Shown: positions 19,185 through 30,434 of the stretch, in pieces
How positions within the stretch are numbered: the stretch's first letter is position 1
Layout: each line of letters opens with the position of its first letter
NCBI RefSeq assembly: GCF_001542905.1
Contig: NZ_LOAJ01000001.1
Coordinates: forward strand, 806,001-870,000
DNA length: 64,000 nucleotides
Direction of reading: 5' to 3'
DNA from: Halorubrum aethiopicum
GTDB lineage: Archaea; Halobacteriota; Halobacteria; Halobacteriales; Haloferacaceae
The notes under the pieces: model-generated
Databases searched by the model: none
What the model was told of the DNA's origin: nothing
What the model saw: the letters and a program-made list of their open reading frames with translations, nothing else
Made by a program: the position numbers and the translations under genes

Positions 19185-20468
19185 ATGAACGAGAACGGCC
19201 GGTCGATCGTGGCGTTCACGATGGTGTCCCACGCGATCGTCCACACCTACGAGCTCTCGATCCCGATCCTCGTCGTGATCTGGCTCTCGGAGTTCTCCGT
19301 GACGACCGCGACGATCGGCACCATCGTCGCCGTCGGCTACGCGCTCTTCGGGATCGGGGCGCTCCCGAGCGGCATCCTCGCCGACCGCTACAGCACGAAG
19401 TCGATGGTGCTGATCGGGCTGGCGGGAATGGGCGCGTCCTTCCTCCTCCTGAGCGCCGCCCAGGGGACGGCGACCATCGCGCTCGCGCTCGCGCTGTGGG
19501 GCGTCTTCGCGAGCGTCCACCACCCGGCGTCACTCTCGCTGATCTCGACGGGCGTCTCCGAGAGCGGCACCGGCTTCGCCTACCACGGGATGGCCGGCAA
19601 CCTGGGGATCGCGTTCGGGCCGCTCGTCACCGCCTCGCTGCTCATCGTCTTCGACTGGCGGCTCGTCTCCGCGCTGCTCGTCGTGCCGGCCGTGCTCGCC
19701 GTCGCGTACGCGCTGACCGCCGAGTTCGACGAGATGGCCGCCGTCGACGTCGGCGGGAACGACGAGGGAAGCGGAGCCGACGGTGATGGGACCGCGGGCG
19801 ACGACCGGTCCGGCGGTCCCGACTCCCTGGCCGGGTTCCTCGCCGACAGCCGGGCGCTCTTCACCCTCGGGTTCACGCTGGCGATGGCGGTCGTCCTCAT
19901 GAACGGGGTGTTCTACCGCGGCGTGCTCACGTTCCTGCCGGACGTGCTCGGGGGGTACCTCCCGGACGTCTCGGGCATCGGGCTCTTCGCGCCCGACAGC
20001 CCGATGGCCGAGGAGTTCGATCTCGCCTCCTACCTCTACGCGGGGCTGTTGACGGTCGGGATCGCCGGCCAGTACGTCGGCGGGAAGCTCACCGACCGGA
20101 TCCCGGTGTCGGCGGGGTTGGCGGCGGTCTTCGGCGCGCTCGTCGTCCTCGCCGCGGCGTTCATCCCCGTCGCCGAGGCCGGGCTCTGGCCGCTCGTCGC
20201 GATCAGCGCCGTCTTCGGCTTCGTCCTCTTCGCGATCCAGCCGCTGTACCAGGCCGCCATCGCCGTCTACAGCCCGCCGGACGGCCGCGGGCTCTCGTAC
20301 GGCTACACCTACCTCGCCAACTTCGGCATCGGCGCGGCCGGCGCGGCGCTCGCCGGCATCCTCCTCGATCTCACCAGCGTCGCGCGGACGTTCCTGCTCC
20401 TGGCCCTGATCCCGGCGGCGGGCGCGGTCGTCGCCCTCGCGTTGTACTCGGTCGTCGACGCGGAGTAG
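19185..20468 (+). CDS. Major facilitator superfamily transporter
   Basis: A 427-residue carrier with about 12 predicted membrane helices. The loop between helices 2 and 3 has a degenerate MFS motif (LPSGILADRYSTKSM). The halves are joined by an acidic Gly/Asp-rich cytoplasmic linker (about residues 190-215). It resembles fosmidomycin-resistance/permease-type MFS proteins, but the substrate cannot be inferred. Confidence 0.88.
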   Translation: MNENGRSIVAFTMVSHAIVHTYELSIPILVVIWLSEFSVTTATIGTIVAVGYALFGIGALPSGILADRYSTKSMVLIGLAGMGASFLLLSAAQGTATIALALALWGVFASVHHPASLSLISTGVSESGTGFAYHGMAGNLGIAFGPLVTASLLIVFDWRLVSALLVVPAVLAVAYALTAEFDEMAAVDVGGNDEGSGADGDGTAGDDRSGGPDSLAGFLADSRALFTLGFTLAMAVVLMNGVFYRGVLTFLPDVLGGYLPDVSGIGLFAPDSPMAEEFDLASYLYAGLLTVGIAGQYVGGKLTDRIPVSAGLAAVFGALVVLAAAFIPVAEAGLWPLVAISAVFGFVLFAIQPLYQAAIAVYSPPDGRGLSYGYTYLANFGIGAAGAALAGILLDLTSVARTFLLLALIPAAGAVVALALYSVVDAE

Positions 20469-20540
20469 GCAGGGTTCGACGACGACCGAGCCTCGACGAC
20501 GAACGGAAGGGGTTAGGCCCGCGGCGCGGAACCGACCCGC

Positions 20541-21860
20541 ATGGACACGCTGTGTATCACGGGCGGACGGGTCCTCCACCCCGACGGTCGCGTGCGCGAG
20601 GGCGACGTCGTCGTCGACCGCGAGGCGGGGACGGTCCTCGCCGTCGGGGGAGACGAGACGGTCGCCGAACACGTCGACGACGACGCTGAGACCCTCGACG
20701 CGACGGACGGACTGGTGATCCCCGGACTGGTCAACGCGCACACCCACGTCTCGATGACGCTGCTGCGCGGCTACGCGGACGACAAGCCGCTCGACGCGTG
20801 GCTCCGCGAGGACGTCTGGCCCGCGGAGGCCGAACTCACCGACGACGACATCGAGGTCGGGGCCGAGTTAGGGGTCTTAGAGATGATCCGGTCCGGAACG
20901 ACCGCCTTCGCGGACATGTACTTCGCGACCGACCGCGTCGCCGACGTGGTCGACCGCGCTGGCGTGCGCGCACGCCTCGGCCACGGCGTCGTCACGGTCG
21001 GGAAGGGGGAGGAGGAAGCGGTCGCGGACGTCGAGGAGAGCCTCGCCGTCGCCGCCGACCTCGACGGCGCGGCGGACGGCCGGGTACGGACCGCGTTCAT
21101 GCCCCACTCGCTGACGACGGTCGGCGAGGAGTACCTCCGCGAGGGGATCGAACGCGCCGCCGATCGGGGAATCCCCGTCCACCTCCACGCCAACGAGACG
21201 CGCGAGGAGGTCGACCCCATCGTCGAGGAGCGCGGCGAGCGACCCCTCGCGTACGCCGACGACCTCGGCGCGCTCGGCGAGGGGAACTTCCTCGCCCACT
21301 GCGTCCACGTCGACGACGCGGAGATCGACCTGCTTGCGGAGACGGGGACCGCGGCCGTCCACTGTCCGGCCTCGAACATGAAGCTCGCGAGCGGGACCGC
21401 ACCGGTCCAGCGCCTGCGCGAGGCGGGCGTCACCGTCGCGCTCGGCACGGACGGGGCGGCCTCGAACAACGACCTCGACCTCTTCGACGAGATGCGCGAC
21501 GCCGCGATGGTGGGCAAACTCGCCGCGGACGACGCGAGCGCGGTGCCCGCCGAGGCCGTCGTGGAGATGGCGACCGCGGGCGGCGCGGACGCGCTCGGGC
21601 TTCCCGGCGGCCGGATCGCCGCGGGGGAGGCGGCCGACCTCGCCGTCGTCGACCTCGATCGGCCGCACCTGACGCCGGTTCACGACCCGGTCTCGCACCT
21701 CGCGTACGCGGTCCGCGGGAGCGACGTGCGCCACACCGTCTGTGACGGCCGCGTCCTCATGCGCGACCGGGAGGTCCTGACGCTCGACGCCGACGCGGTC
21801 CAGGCTCGCGCCGCCGCGGCCGCGAGCGACCTCGTCTCGCGGGTCGAGGACGGCTCGTGA
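20541..21860 (+). CDS. mtaD: 5-methylthioadenosine/S-adenosylhomocysteine deaminase family amidohydrolase
   Basis: A 439-residue metal-dependent deaminase of the amidohydrolase superfamily. Metal ligands are visible in NAHTHVSMTLLRGYADD (H67, H69), in a His in HLHANETREE, in LAHCVHVD, and in the Asp of LGTDGAASNNDLDLF. The ADDKPLDAWL stretch is typical of the MTA/SAH deaminase branch. It may deaminate SAH or MTA to inosine derivatives, complementing the adenosylhomocysteinase encoded at 39.2 kb. Related aminohydrolases with other purine-like substrates cannot be excluded. Confidence 0.85.
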   Translation: MDTLCITGGRVLHPDGRVREGDVVVDREAGTVLAVGGDETVAEHVDDDAETLDATDGLVIPGLVNAHTHVSMTLLRGYADDKPLDAWLREDVWPAEAELTDDDIEVGAELGVLEMIRSGTTAFADMYFATDRVADVVDRAGVRARLGHGVVTVGKGEEEAVADVEESLAVAADLDGAADGRVRTAFMPHSLTTVGEEYLREGIERAADRGIPVHLHANETREEVDPIVEERGERPLAYADDLGALGEGNFLAHCVHVDDAEIDLLAETGTAAVHCPASNMKLASGTAPVQRLREAGVTVALGTDGAASNNDLDLFDEMRDAAMVGKLAADDASAVPAEAVVEMATAGGADALGLPGGRIAAGEAADLAVVDLDRPHLTPVHDPVSHLAYAVRGSDVRHTVCDGRVLMRDREVLTLDADAVQARAAAAASDLVSRVEDGS

Positions 21861-21926
21861 GCCGCCGACGCGCCGCCACCGCCCCGTCGCCGACCGCTTA
21901 AGACGCATGCCGCGGCCAGACCGCGC

Positions 21927-22670
21927 ATGCCAGCACGCCTTCGCGTCCTCGCCGGCGACTGTCGGGTGACCGAACGCGGCGACCGGACCCGCACGCACCG
22001 CGGTCGCGTCGTCGTCCTGATCAAGCCCGACAACACCACGCTCGTCCACGACGCCGACGGCTACCAGCCCGTCGCCTGGCTCACCCGTCCGGAGTCGGTG
22101 GTCGTCGAGGGCGACGGGGCGGGCTTCACGGTCACGGCGCGGGACGGATCCCGGCGGCTCCGCGTCGTCGCCGAGGCCGCGACCGCCAGCCGGGCGCTCC
22201 CGGTCACCGAGGCCGGGATCCCGGTCGGGACCTGTCCCGACGACGGCGGGTCGCTCGTGCGCTCGCGCGGCGACGTGGTCTGTCTCGACTGCGAGCGCCG
22301 CTGGGGACTGCCCGCCGGGGCGAGCGTCACCGACGCGACCTGTGAGGCGTGCGGGCTGCCGAAGATCCGCGTCGAGCGCGGCGAGGCGTTCCACCTCTGT
22401 GTGGACCCGTCGTGTGACCCGCTGTTCGAGGCGGTCCGCGACCGGTTCGACCGCGTCTGGGAGTGTCCGGACTGCGAGGGCGACCTCCGGGTCCGGTACG
22501 CGCCCGGACGCGTCTACCTCGCCTGCGAGAACGATCCCGACTGCGAGACGACCCTCTCGATCCCGTCGGGCGTCGCCGTCGACGAGTGCGACTGCGGGCT
22601 GCCGACGTTCGAGACCGCCACTGGACGACGCTGTCTCGATGGGACCTGTCCGGTCGGTCGCGGGAGCTGA
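21927..22670 (+). CDS. NucS N-domain-like protein with topoisomerase-type C4 zinc ribbons
   Basis: A 247-residue protein. Residues 1-95 resemble the DNA-binding/dimerisation domain of NucS: VVVLIKPDNTTLVHDADGYQPVAW here aligns with the [20 protein letters not shown] stretch of the NucS encoded at 41.1 kb. No nuclease domain follows. Instead, residues 100-245 hold repeated Cys pairs (CPDDGGSL...CLDC, CEACGLPK, CVDPSCDP, CPDCEGDL, CENDPDCE, CDCGLP) typical of topoisomerase I C-terminal zinc fingers. It probably binds DNA structures or ends. TATA-like CGCTTAAG precedes it near 21895-21902. The function is unproven. Confidence 0.82.
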   Translation: MPARLRVLAGDCRVTERGDRTRTHRGRVVVLIKPDNTTLVHDADGYQPVAWLTRPESVVVEGDGAGFTVTARDGSRRLRVVAEAATASRALPVTEAGIPVGTCPDDGGSLVRSRGDVVCLDCERRWGLPAGASVTDATCEACGLPKIRVERGEAFHLCVDPSCDPLFEAVRDRFDRVWECPDCEGDLRVRYAPGRVYLACENDPDCETTLSIPSGVAVDECDCGLPTFETATGRRCLDGTCPVGRGS

Positions 22671-22709
22671 GTACGGGGGACTCGACGGCGGCCGCGGTCG
22701 TCGTCGCGG

Positions 22710-23696
22710 CTACTCGGCCAGCTGCTCGCGACCCGGGGCGACGAGCCGGTCGAGGTACGCCGCGAGCGCGCCCTTGGCGTCCGCCGGGTGGAGCTCGCCG
22801 GCCTCGAGGTCGGCCTCGAGGGCCTCGTACTCCGCGTACTCGAGGTCGCCGCCGTACTCCTCGGGGCGTTCGACGACGACCGTCTCGAACCGGGGGAAGA
22901 CGTGGTACTCGAACACCTGGAGGACGGGGTTCTCGCGCTCGACGCCCTCCTCGGTCGGCTCGGGGTCGGCCGTCGGCGGGCAGTACGCCTTGTTCACCTT
23001 CTCCTCTATCGCCTCGCGGGAGTCCTCCATCGAGATGGTGACGCCCGTACTGGAGGACATCTTCCCCTCGCCGGTGCCGAGGTCGGCGATGAGCGGCGTG
23101 TGGAGGCTCGTCGGCGGCTCGCGGTCGATGCTCGGGAGCACGTCCCGCGCGAGCATGTGGACCTTCCGCTGTTCCATCCCGCCGACCGCCAGGTCGACGC
23201 CGAGGTACGGGATGTCGAGCGCCTGCATCAGCGGGTAGACCGCCTGTGAGACCTTCACGGAGTCGCCGGACTTGATGTCGGCCATGGCGCGTTCGGCGCG
23301 CGCGAGCGTCGTCTCCAGTTCGAGCGCGTGGAGATCGAGCGTGTAGTCCTCGTCGAGCTGGAAGTCGGAGCCGAGCACGAACTGGGTGTTCGACTCGTCG
23401 AGCCCGTAGGCGATGAACTGGTCGCGCATCCGTTCCGCCGTGCTTCGGATCTCCGCGAACGACCCCTTGTCGTTGAGGTACGCGTGGACGTCCGCGAGCA
23501 GGACGGTGACCTCGAAGCCGGCCTCCTGGAGGTCGATCAGCTTGTTCGCCGTGAGCATGTGACCGATGTGGAGAACGCCGGAGGGCTCGTAGCCGACGTA
23601 CGCCCGCTTCCCGTCGGGGTCGTCGGCCAGCGTCTCGATCTCCTCCTCGGTGACCACCTCGGCCGTGTTCCGGGTGATCCGCTCGTGGGCGTCCAT
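22710..23696 (-). CDS. tyrS: Tyrosyl-tRNA synthetase, archaeal type
   Basis: Class I aminoacyl-tRNA synthetase of 328 residues. The HIGH motif is present as LHIGHML after YVGYEPSGV. The KMSKS loop appears as KMSSS in TGEGKMSSSTGV. There is no separate C-terminal anticodon S4 domain, as expected for the archaeal/eukaryotic form. The ATG at 23696 was chosen because it gives the family N-terminus and follows a TATA-like sequence near 23721-23730. The gene lies 62 bases downstream of the DUF460 gene on the same strand. Confidence 0.93.
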   Translation of the reverse strand: MDAHERITRNTAEVVTEEEIETLADDPDGKRAYVGYEPSGVLHIGHMLTANKLIDLQEAGFEVTVLLADVHAYLNDKGSFAEIRSTAERMRDQFIAYGLDESNTQFVLGSDFQLDEDYTLDLHALELETTLARAERAMADIKSGDSVKVSQAVYPLMQALDIPYLGVDLAVGGMEQRKVHMLARDVLPSIDREPPTSLHTPLIADLGTGEGKMSSSTGVTISMEDSREAIEEKVNKAYCPPTADPEPTEEGVERENPVLQVFEYHVFPRFETVVVERPEEYGGDLEYAEYEALEADLEAGELHPADAKGALAAYLDRLVAPGREQLAE

Positions 23697-23757
23697 GGCT
23701 ACGATACCGCGGCCGCTCGGCATATGACTTCTGGAAACGGCCCGTCCGCCCCGACGA

Positions 23758-25803
23758 TCACTCCTCCGTCTCGAGTCTCGTTCCCGCCCGGTGTTCGGAG
23801 ATGATCCGGTCGAGCCGCTCGGCCCGCTCGTCGCGTCGGCGACGCTCGGCGCGCGACTCCCAGTCGTCGACGGCGGCCTCCAGTGCCGCCTCCTCGGCGA
23901 CGGCGAGCTCGTCGACCTCGCGGACGGGAACGGCCGACGCGGGAACGACCGGGATCCCGTGATCGAAGAGCACGCGGTCCGCGACCTCGGAGAGGTTGCC
24001 GTCGCGGATCACCGCCCGCGGGTCGGTCTCGGCGAGCCGCTCCGCGGTCCGCCGGCCGGCTCCCGACGCGTCCCGGAGGTACACCACGTCGCCGGCGACG
24101 AGCCCGTACGCCTCGTCGGCCGCGTCGATCGCGTCGAGCGTGAACTGCTCGACGACCTTCACGCTGACGAGCCCCTGCCCCTCGGCGACGTCCTCGAAGT
24201 TGGAGTGGTCGAGCCGCCACAGCTCCTTCAGCGTCTCCACTTTCCCCTCCAGCTCCGCGACCGTCTCGCGGGCCTCGTCGCGCTCCCGCTCCAGCCGGTC
24301 GGTCTCGCGTTCGAGCCGCGAGACGATCCGGCGGCTCCGCGCCTCGATCCGCTCCTCGCGTTTCGCCTCCTCGAGTTCGGCCTCCAGCTCCGCGATCCGC
24401 TCGTCGCGCTCGGCGAGGTCCGCCTCCAGCGACTCGGCGTGTGACTCCAGCCGGTCGACCCGGTCACGGAGCCGCCGGATCGTCTCCTCCTCCTCGGTTC
24501 GCTCCGGCTCCGTGGGGTCCTCCTCGGCCGCCGGTCCGTCCGTCTCGCCGTCGCCGTCGCGGTCCGCCCGGAGGTCCTCGATAACGGCCTCGACCGACGC
24601 GCCGCCGGCGACGACGCCCGCGATCACCTCCTCGCGGTCGAGCCGCGGGGGCGTCTTCTCCGTGATCCGCTCGAACTGGTCGGCGTGGGCGTCGTAGGCG
24701 TACAGCGCGGCCGCCAGCGCGTCGCGCTCGTGGTCGTTCCCGTAGCTCGCCTCCCGCGTCCGGTGGAGCTTCTCGTCGACCGGGAGGTCGGTCGTGGGCC
24801 GCCAGCCGGCGGCGTCGAAGGAGCGGCGGAACTTCTCGACGGTCTCGGGCATCGGCTCCACGTCGGCGGCGACGATGATCGGCCGCCCCTGTTCGATCAC
24901 CCACTCGGTCACCTCCGCCGTGTCGGCCGTCCGCGAGGAGTAGAGCGCGTGGACGGTGCCGTCGAGGCCGACGACCGCGGCCGCAGTGGTCGTTCCGGGG
25001 TCGATGCCGACGATGACGCGGTCGCGGCGCTTCACGAGCGGCTCGTACTCGATCCCGTCGCGGCGCTCGCGCTCGACCTCCACGCGGACGTCGCCCGCCC
25101 GCGAGTTCGAGACGGGGATCTCCTCCGGGCGGGCCTCGACGGTGAAGACGGCGTTCGCGTAGCCGCCGTACTTCTCCGTCACCTCCCGGTCGAACTCGAG
25201 GTTCGCCTCCTCCAGTTTCGACTGGACCTGTCGCGTCCGCTTCCGGACGTTGCCGTGGATCCGGCGGGTGTACCGGTCCTGGCTCCACCCGCCCTTCCCG
25301 GTCGAGCGCCCGCGCGAGACCTTCACCGTGGTCTCGTCGGTGAAGGCGGTCACCTCGTGGCCGACGTTGGCGGCCGCGAGCCGGGCGGCCGCTTCCGCCT
25401 CCGCCATCGGCTTCTTCCCGTACGGGATCCCGTGTCTGGAGGCGACCCGCGAGAGCGGTTCCGGCCGCTCCGCGCCGGTCACCTGAACGAGCCGGGTGCC
25501 GTCCGGCAGCGACCGCAGAAGCCCCACGAGCGCGTTCTTGTCGGGTGCCAGCTCGTAGGCGTTGTCGGTGGCGACGTACAGCGGCTCGCGGTCGTCGATC
25601 AGCCGGCGGAGCTTCCGGAGCGAGACCACGTCGCGGGTGATCCGCGCGAGCGGCCCCTCCGCGTCGGGGGCGTCGGGGTCGTCGTCGTCGACCGGGTCCA
25701 GGATCACGAGCGCGTAGGAGGGGTCGTCGCCGCGAACGTCGCCGCTTTGCACGTCGACGCCGAACACCGGCCGGTCGCGGGCGCGGATGGTCCGGGATGT
25801 CAC
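23758..25803 (-). CDS. DUF460 domain protein, RNase H-like fold (RuvC/YqgF-related)
   Basis: A 681-residue protein. The N-terminus (FGVDVQSGD) and a middle segment (RVIVGIDPGTTTAAAVVGLDG) carry the Asp-bearing first strands of RNase H-like folds. ANNERS-like acidic sites follow, and YGNDHERDALAAALYAY contains the typical final Asp. A long coiled coil rich in Glu/Arg covers about residues 455-560. The C-terminal 100 residues are alpha/beta (VVYLRDASGAGRRTAERLAE). The family is a predicted nuclease or resolvase conserved in archaea. The GTG start at 25803 fits a TATA box near 25826-25836 and a leaderless message. Confidence 0.85.
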   Translation of the reverse strand: MTSRTIRARDRPVFGVDVQSGDVRGDDPSYALVILDPVDDDDPDAPDAEGPLARITRDVVSLRKLRRLIDDREPLYVATDNAYELAPDKNALVGLLRSLPDGTRLVQVTGAERPEPLSRVASRHGIPYGKKPMAEAEAAARLAAANVGHEVTAFTDETTVKVSRGRSTGKGGWSQDRYTRRIHGNVRKRTRQVQSKLEEANLEFDREVTEKYGGYANAVFTVEARPEEIPVSNSRAGDVRVEVERERRDGIEYEPLVKRRDRVIVGIDPGTTTAAAVVGLDGTVHALYSSRTADTAEVTEWVIEQGRPIIVAADVEPMPETVEKFRRSFDAAGWRPTTDLPVDEKLHRTREASYGNDHERDALAAALYAYDAHADQFERITEKTPPRLDREEVIAGVVAGGASVEAVIEDLRADRDGDGETDGPAAEEDPTEPERTEEEETIRRLRDRVDRLESHAESLEADLAERDERIAELEAELEEAKREERIEARSRRIVSRLERETDRLERERDEARETVAELEGKVETLKELWRLDHSNFEDVAEGQGLVSVKVVEQFTLDAIDAADEAYGLVAGDVVYLRDASGAGRRTAERLAETDPRAVIRDGNLSEVADRVLFDHGIPVVPASAVPVREVDELAVAEEAALEAAVDDWESRAERRRRDERAERLDRIISEHRAGTRLETEE

Positions 25804-25926
25804 GGAGACACATAGGCCGCTCGGCCGTATATACCCCACGCCGCGGGTGATCGCCTGCGTGACCCCCCGGGTCGACTCCGGGTCCGACCCGCCCGCTTAT
25901 ACGTCGCCCCGGCGAAGACCGGACGA

Positions 25927-26895
25927 ATGAGCGAGGAGTTCGTGCTGCTCGAGCCCGAGGACCAGCCCGGCGACGAGTGGGAGGAGCTGGACGTCTCGGA
26001 CACGGAGGCCGACCGGATCGCCCGGCGGCAGGACCGCGAGTTCGACGAGTTCCGCAAACGGATCAAAGACACCGAGCAGTTCAAACTCCAGGAGTCGGTC
26101 TTCGACGACGCGACGCTGGCGGCGGTGTACAAGCTGGTCCAGGACGGCTACGTCGACGCCTTCGGCGGGCCGGTGTCGACCGGCAAGGAGGCGAGCGTCT
26201 TCGAGGCGCTCGGCGGGAAGGCGGGCGAGCGGCCGGAGCCGGGATCCGCGGCCGCGGGCGGCGGTCCGGCGGGCGTCACGCCCGACCGCGAGGTCGCGGT
26301 GAAGGTGTACCGGATCAACTCCTCGAACTTCCGGCAGATGCGCGAGTACCTCGAGGGCGACCCGCGCTTCGAGGGCATCGCGAACGACAAGAAGGCGGTC
26401 GTGCTGGCGTGGACCCGCAAGGAGTTCGCGAACCTGAAACGCGCCCGGAAGGCGGGCGTTCGCGTCCCCGAACCGATCGCGGTCCAGCGGAACGTGCTCG
26501 TGATGGAGCTGGTCGGTCACGCCGAGGACCGCGCCCGGCGGCTGAGCGAGGTCGACGTCGAGAACCCCGAGACGGCCTACGAGGTCGTCCGCGAGTACAT
26601 GCGCCGGCTGTATCGCGCCGGGCTGATCCACGGCGACCTCTCGGAGTACAACATGATCATCCACGACGGCGAGCTGGTGGTCATCGACCTGGGACAGGCG
26701 GTGACGGTTCACCACCCGAACGCCGAGGAGTTCCTCGAGCGCGACTGCGAGAACGTCGCGACCTTCTTCACGCGACAGGGGATCGACGTCGACCCCGACG
26801 ACCTCCGCGCGTACGTGACCGAACCGGAGCCCGACCCGAGCGGCGAGCCGGGGGAGGAGCCGGGTTCCGATCCGACCGACGATCCGGAGGAGTGA
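25927..26895 (+). CDS. rio1: RIO1-type serine protein kinase
   Basis: A 322-residue atypical kinase needed for late maturation of the small ribosomal subunit. Seen are the flexible P-loop (GPVSTGKEASVFEAL), the catalytic loop IHGDLSEYNMII, and the metal-binding Asp in VVIDLGQAV. A Gly/Ala-rich insertion (about residues 100-115) interrupts the N-lobe. The tail is Asp/Glu/Pro-rich. A TATA-like CTTATAC near 25894-25900 precedes it. The Pno1-like KH gene downstream belongs to the same process. Confidence 0.93.
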   Translation: MSEEFVLLEPEDQPGDEWEELDVSDTEADRIARRQDREFDEFRKRIKDTEQFKLQESVFDDATLAAVYKLVQDGYVDAFGGPVSTGKEASVFEALGGKAGERPEPGSAAAGGGPAGVTPDREVAVKVYRINSSNFRQMREYLEGDPRFEGIANDKKAVVLAWTRKEFANLKRARKAGVRVPEPIAVQRNVLVMELVGHAEDRARRLSEVDVENPETAYEVVREYMRRLYRAGLIHGDLSEYNMIIHDGELVVIDLGQAVTVHHPNAEEFLERDCENVATFFTRQGIDVDPDDLRAYVTEPEPDPSGEPGEEPGSDPTDDPEE

Positions 26896-26955
26896 GTCCG
26901 GGCGAGCGAGTGTCCGAAGGGAAGTACTGATTTGCGTCCCGGTCGACGAGCCTCC

Positions 26956-27726
26956 ATGCCCTCCAGCAACGATGCCGCGGAGATCCCTCCCGAAGTCGCG
27001 TCGGCCGTCCGGAGATACCACCGCGTCGAGCGCGCGGTCAGCTGGCTCGTCGCCCTCCTCGTCGTCGCCGTCGCCGCCGCCGCGTTCCTGTCGCTCGACT
27101 CCCTCCCGGCCGTGCTGGTCGCGGTCGGCGTCGTCGCCCTCGTCCGCATCCCGCTCGTGTCCCGGAGCGGGCGAACGCGGCTGGTCGCCGACGCGGATCC
27201 CTCCGCGGTCGTCGCCGCGTTCCGGAGCGCCACCCCGCCGGTCCTCGCCTTCCAGTGGGCGATCGCGGACGAGATCAACCCGGACGGCGAGGATCGGGAC
27301 GGCGCGGGTGGCGGCGACGAGAGCGGCGAGCGACGAGGATCCGACGACGGCCCGGCGACCCGCGCGACCTACGAGCTCTCCTACCTGTTCGGACTGCGGT
27401 CGATCTCGATGGCTGTCGAGGTGCGGTCGCCGGGGATCGGCGCCGACGGGGCGGTCACGGACGACACCGGGGCGGTCACGTCCGGCGACGACGCGGTCGA
27501 AACCCTCGAGGTGAGCGCCACGGCCGGCGGGCGGCCGTGGGGCACCTACCACGTGTCGATACGTGAGGGCGACGCGGGGACGATCGCCGACATCGAGATG
27601 ACGACGGACCGCCGGTTCGACCTGCGGTCGGTCCCGCAGACGCTGGTCGCGGAGCGGTACGTCGGGGCGGTCCTCTCGGCGCAGGGGTACCGCGTCGTCG
27701 ACCGCTCGGTGTCGTGGTCGGCGTGA
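26956..27726 (+). CDS. Haloarchaeal membrane-anchored hypothetical protein
   Basis: A 256-residue protein starting MPSSNDAAEIPPEV. Two hydrophobic segments (about residues 28-48 and 50-66) form a hairpin in the membrane. The rest is a predicted soluble beta-rich domain with an acidic Gly/Asp-rich insertion around residue 110. The ending TLVAERYVGAVLSAQGYRVVDRSVSW is typical of a family found only in haloarchaea. No function is assigned. It sits between RIO1 and the KH protein, 60 bases after RIO1. Confidence 0.7.
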   Translation: MPSSNDAAEIPPEVASAVRRYHRVERAVSWLVALLVVAVAAAAFLSLDSLPAVLVAVGVVALVRIPLVSRSGRTRLVADADPSAVVAAFRSATPPVLAFQWAIADEINPDGEDRDGAGGGDESGERRGSDDGPATRATYELSYLFGLRSISMAVEVRSPGIGADGAVTDDTGAVTSGDDAVETLEVSATAGGRPWGTYHVSIREGDAGTIADIEMTTDRRFDLRSVPQTLVAERYVGAVLSAQGYRVVDRSVSWSA

Positions 27727-27842
27727 GCGTCCGCGGTCGGACGACGGAGAATCCACGGTAGCCGGCCGCACGCGCCCGGTATCCGGACACACACCGCGGC
27801 TCGCGGAACACGTTTAAAAGGCTCCGCCGGGTAGTTCGGTGT

Positions 27843-28385
27843 ATGCAACACGTGACGGTTCCGCAGGACCGGATCGGCGTCGTCATCGGTTCCGGGGGCG
27901 AGACGATGCGGGAGATCGAAGAGCGGGCGGGCGTCAGACTCGACATCGACTCGGAGTCCGGCAGCGTCGCCATCGAGGAGACGGACGACCCAGTCGCCGC
28001 GCTGGTCGCGCCGGACGTGATCAAGGCGATCGGGCGGGGGTTCAAACCCGAGACCGCGTTGTCGATCCTCGATCACGACCTCCGGACGCTGGAGCTGATC
28101 GACTTGACCGAGCACACCCGCAACGACAACGACCTCCAGCGCAAGAAGGGCCGGATCATCGGCGAGAACGGCCGGACCCGCGAGCTGATAGAGGAGCTGA
28201 CCGGCGCCAACGTCGTCGTCTACGGCACCACGGTCGGGGCCGTCGGCGGCCCCGAGGAGCTTCAGGTCGTCCGGCGGGCGGTGGGGATGTTGCTCGACGG
28301 CGCGCCCCACGGCGCGGTGTACTCGTATCTCGAGCGCAAGTCCAACGAGCTGAACGACGACGTGAGCTTCAACGCGCCGCGGTAG
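27843..28385 (+). CDS. KH-domain RNA-binding protein, Pno1/Dim2-like
   Basis: A 180-residue protein with two KH domains. The first has the loop [15 protein letters not shown] (about residues 14-28). The second has [20 protein letters not shown], carrying a full GxxG. Archaeal Pno1/Dim2 homologues work with RIO kinases and the Nob1 nuclease in maturing the 16S rRNA 3' end. A TATA-like GTTTAAAAGG near 27811-27820 and the ATG at 27843 fit a leaderless message. Confidence 0.9.
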   Translation: MQHVTVPQDRIGVVIGSGGETMREIEERAGVRLDIDSESGSVAIEETDDPVAALVAPDVIKAIGRGFKPETALSILDHDLRTLELIDLTEHTRNDNDLQRKKGRIIGENGRTRELIEELTGANVVVYGTTVGAVGGPEELQVVRRAVGMLLDGAPHGAVYSYLERKSNELNDDVSFNAPR

Positions 28386-28535
28386 GATTCCACACGGGAC
28401 GCGAGAGTTCCGCTCGCCCGCCTCCGATCCCGGGATTCCTCGATCGATCGTTCCATATAAAGGGTCGTGATAACGAGCCACATGCGTCCCTGCTAACCCC
28501 CTCCGTGTTGCGGTTCCGCACAATCCGAACGAAGG

Positions 28536-28565
28536 ATTTATATAGAATCACAAACAATCGGAGGT
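28536..28565 (+). promoter_or_regulatory. Strong promoter and Shine-Dalgarno of the thermosome gene
   Basis: A near-consensus TATA (GATTTATATAG, about 28536-28546) is followed by a GGAGGT Shine-Dalgarno motif at 28560-28565, six bases from the ATG. A strong SD is unusual in this window, where most genes look leaderless. Confidence 0.6.
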
Positions 28566-28570
28566 TGATT

Positions 28571-30256
<1,686 letters not shown>

Positions 30257-30335
30257 AGTTCGGGAACGACCACATCCACCCAGCCACCCCGACCGTCGCA
30301 CCGACTGCCAACCGTCTGACCTAACCACCCATGGC

Positions 30336-30351
30336 CGGCCCGAACGGGCCG
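30336..30351 (+). terminator. Hairpin after the thermosome gene
   Basis: A perfect 6-bp G/C stem (CGGCCC/GGGCCG, 4-base loop) lies 80 bases after the thermosome stop, with a TTTT run at about 30364. It could be the 3' end signal of the thermosome transcript. Confidence 0.35.
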
Positions 30352-30434
30352 TCCACGAACGCGCTTTTATGCGACCACTGACGCCGTAGCGTAGCCCGTC
30401 TCTTAGGGTTCGATGTCCGATCCGTTCGCTACAG

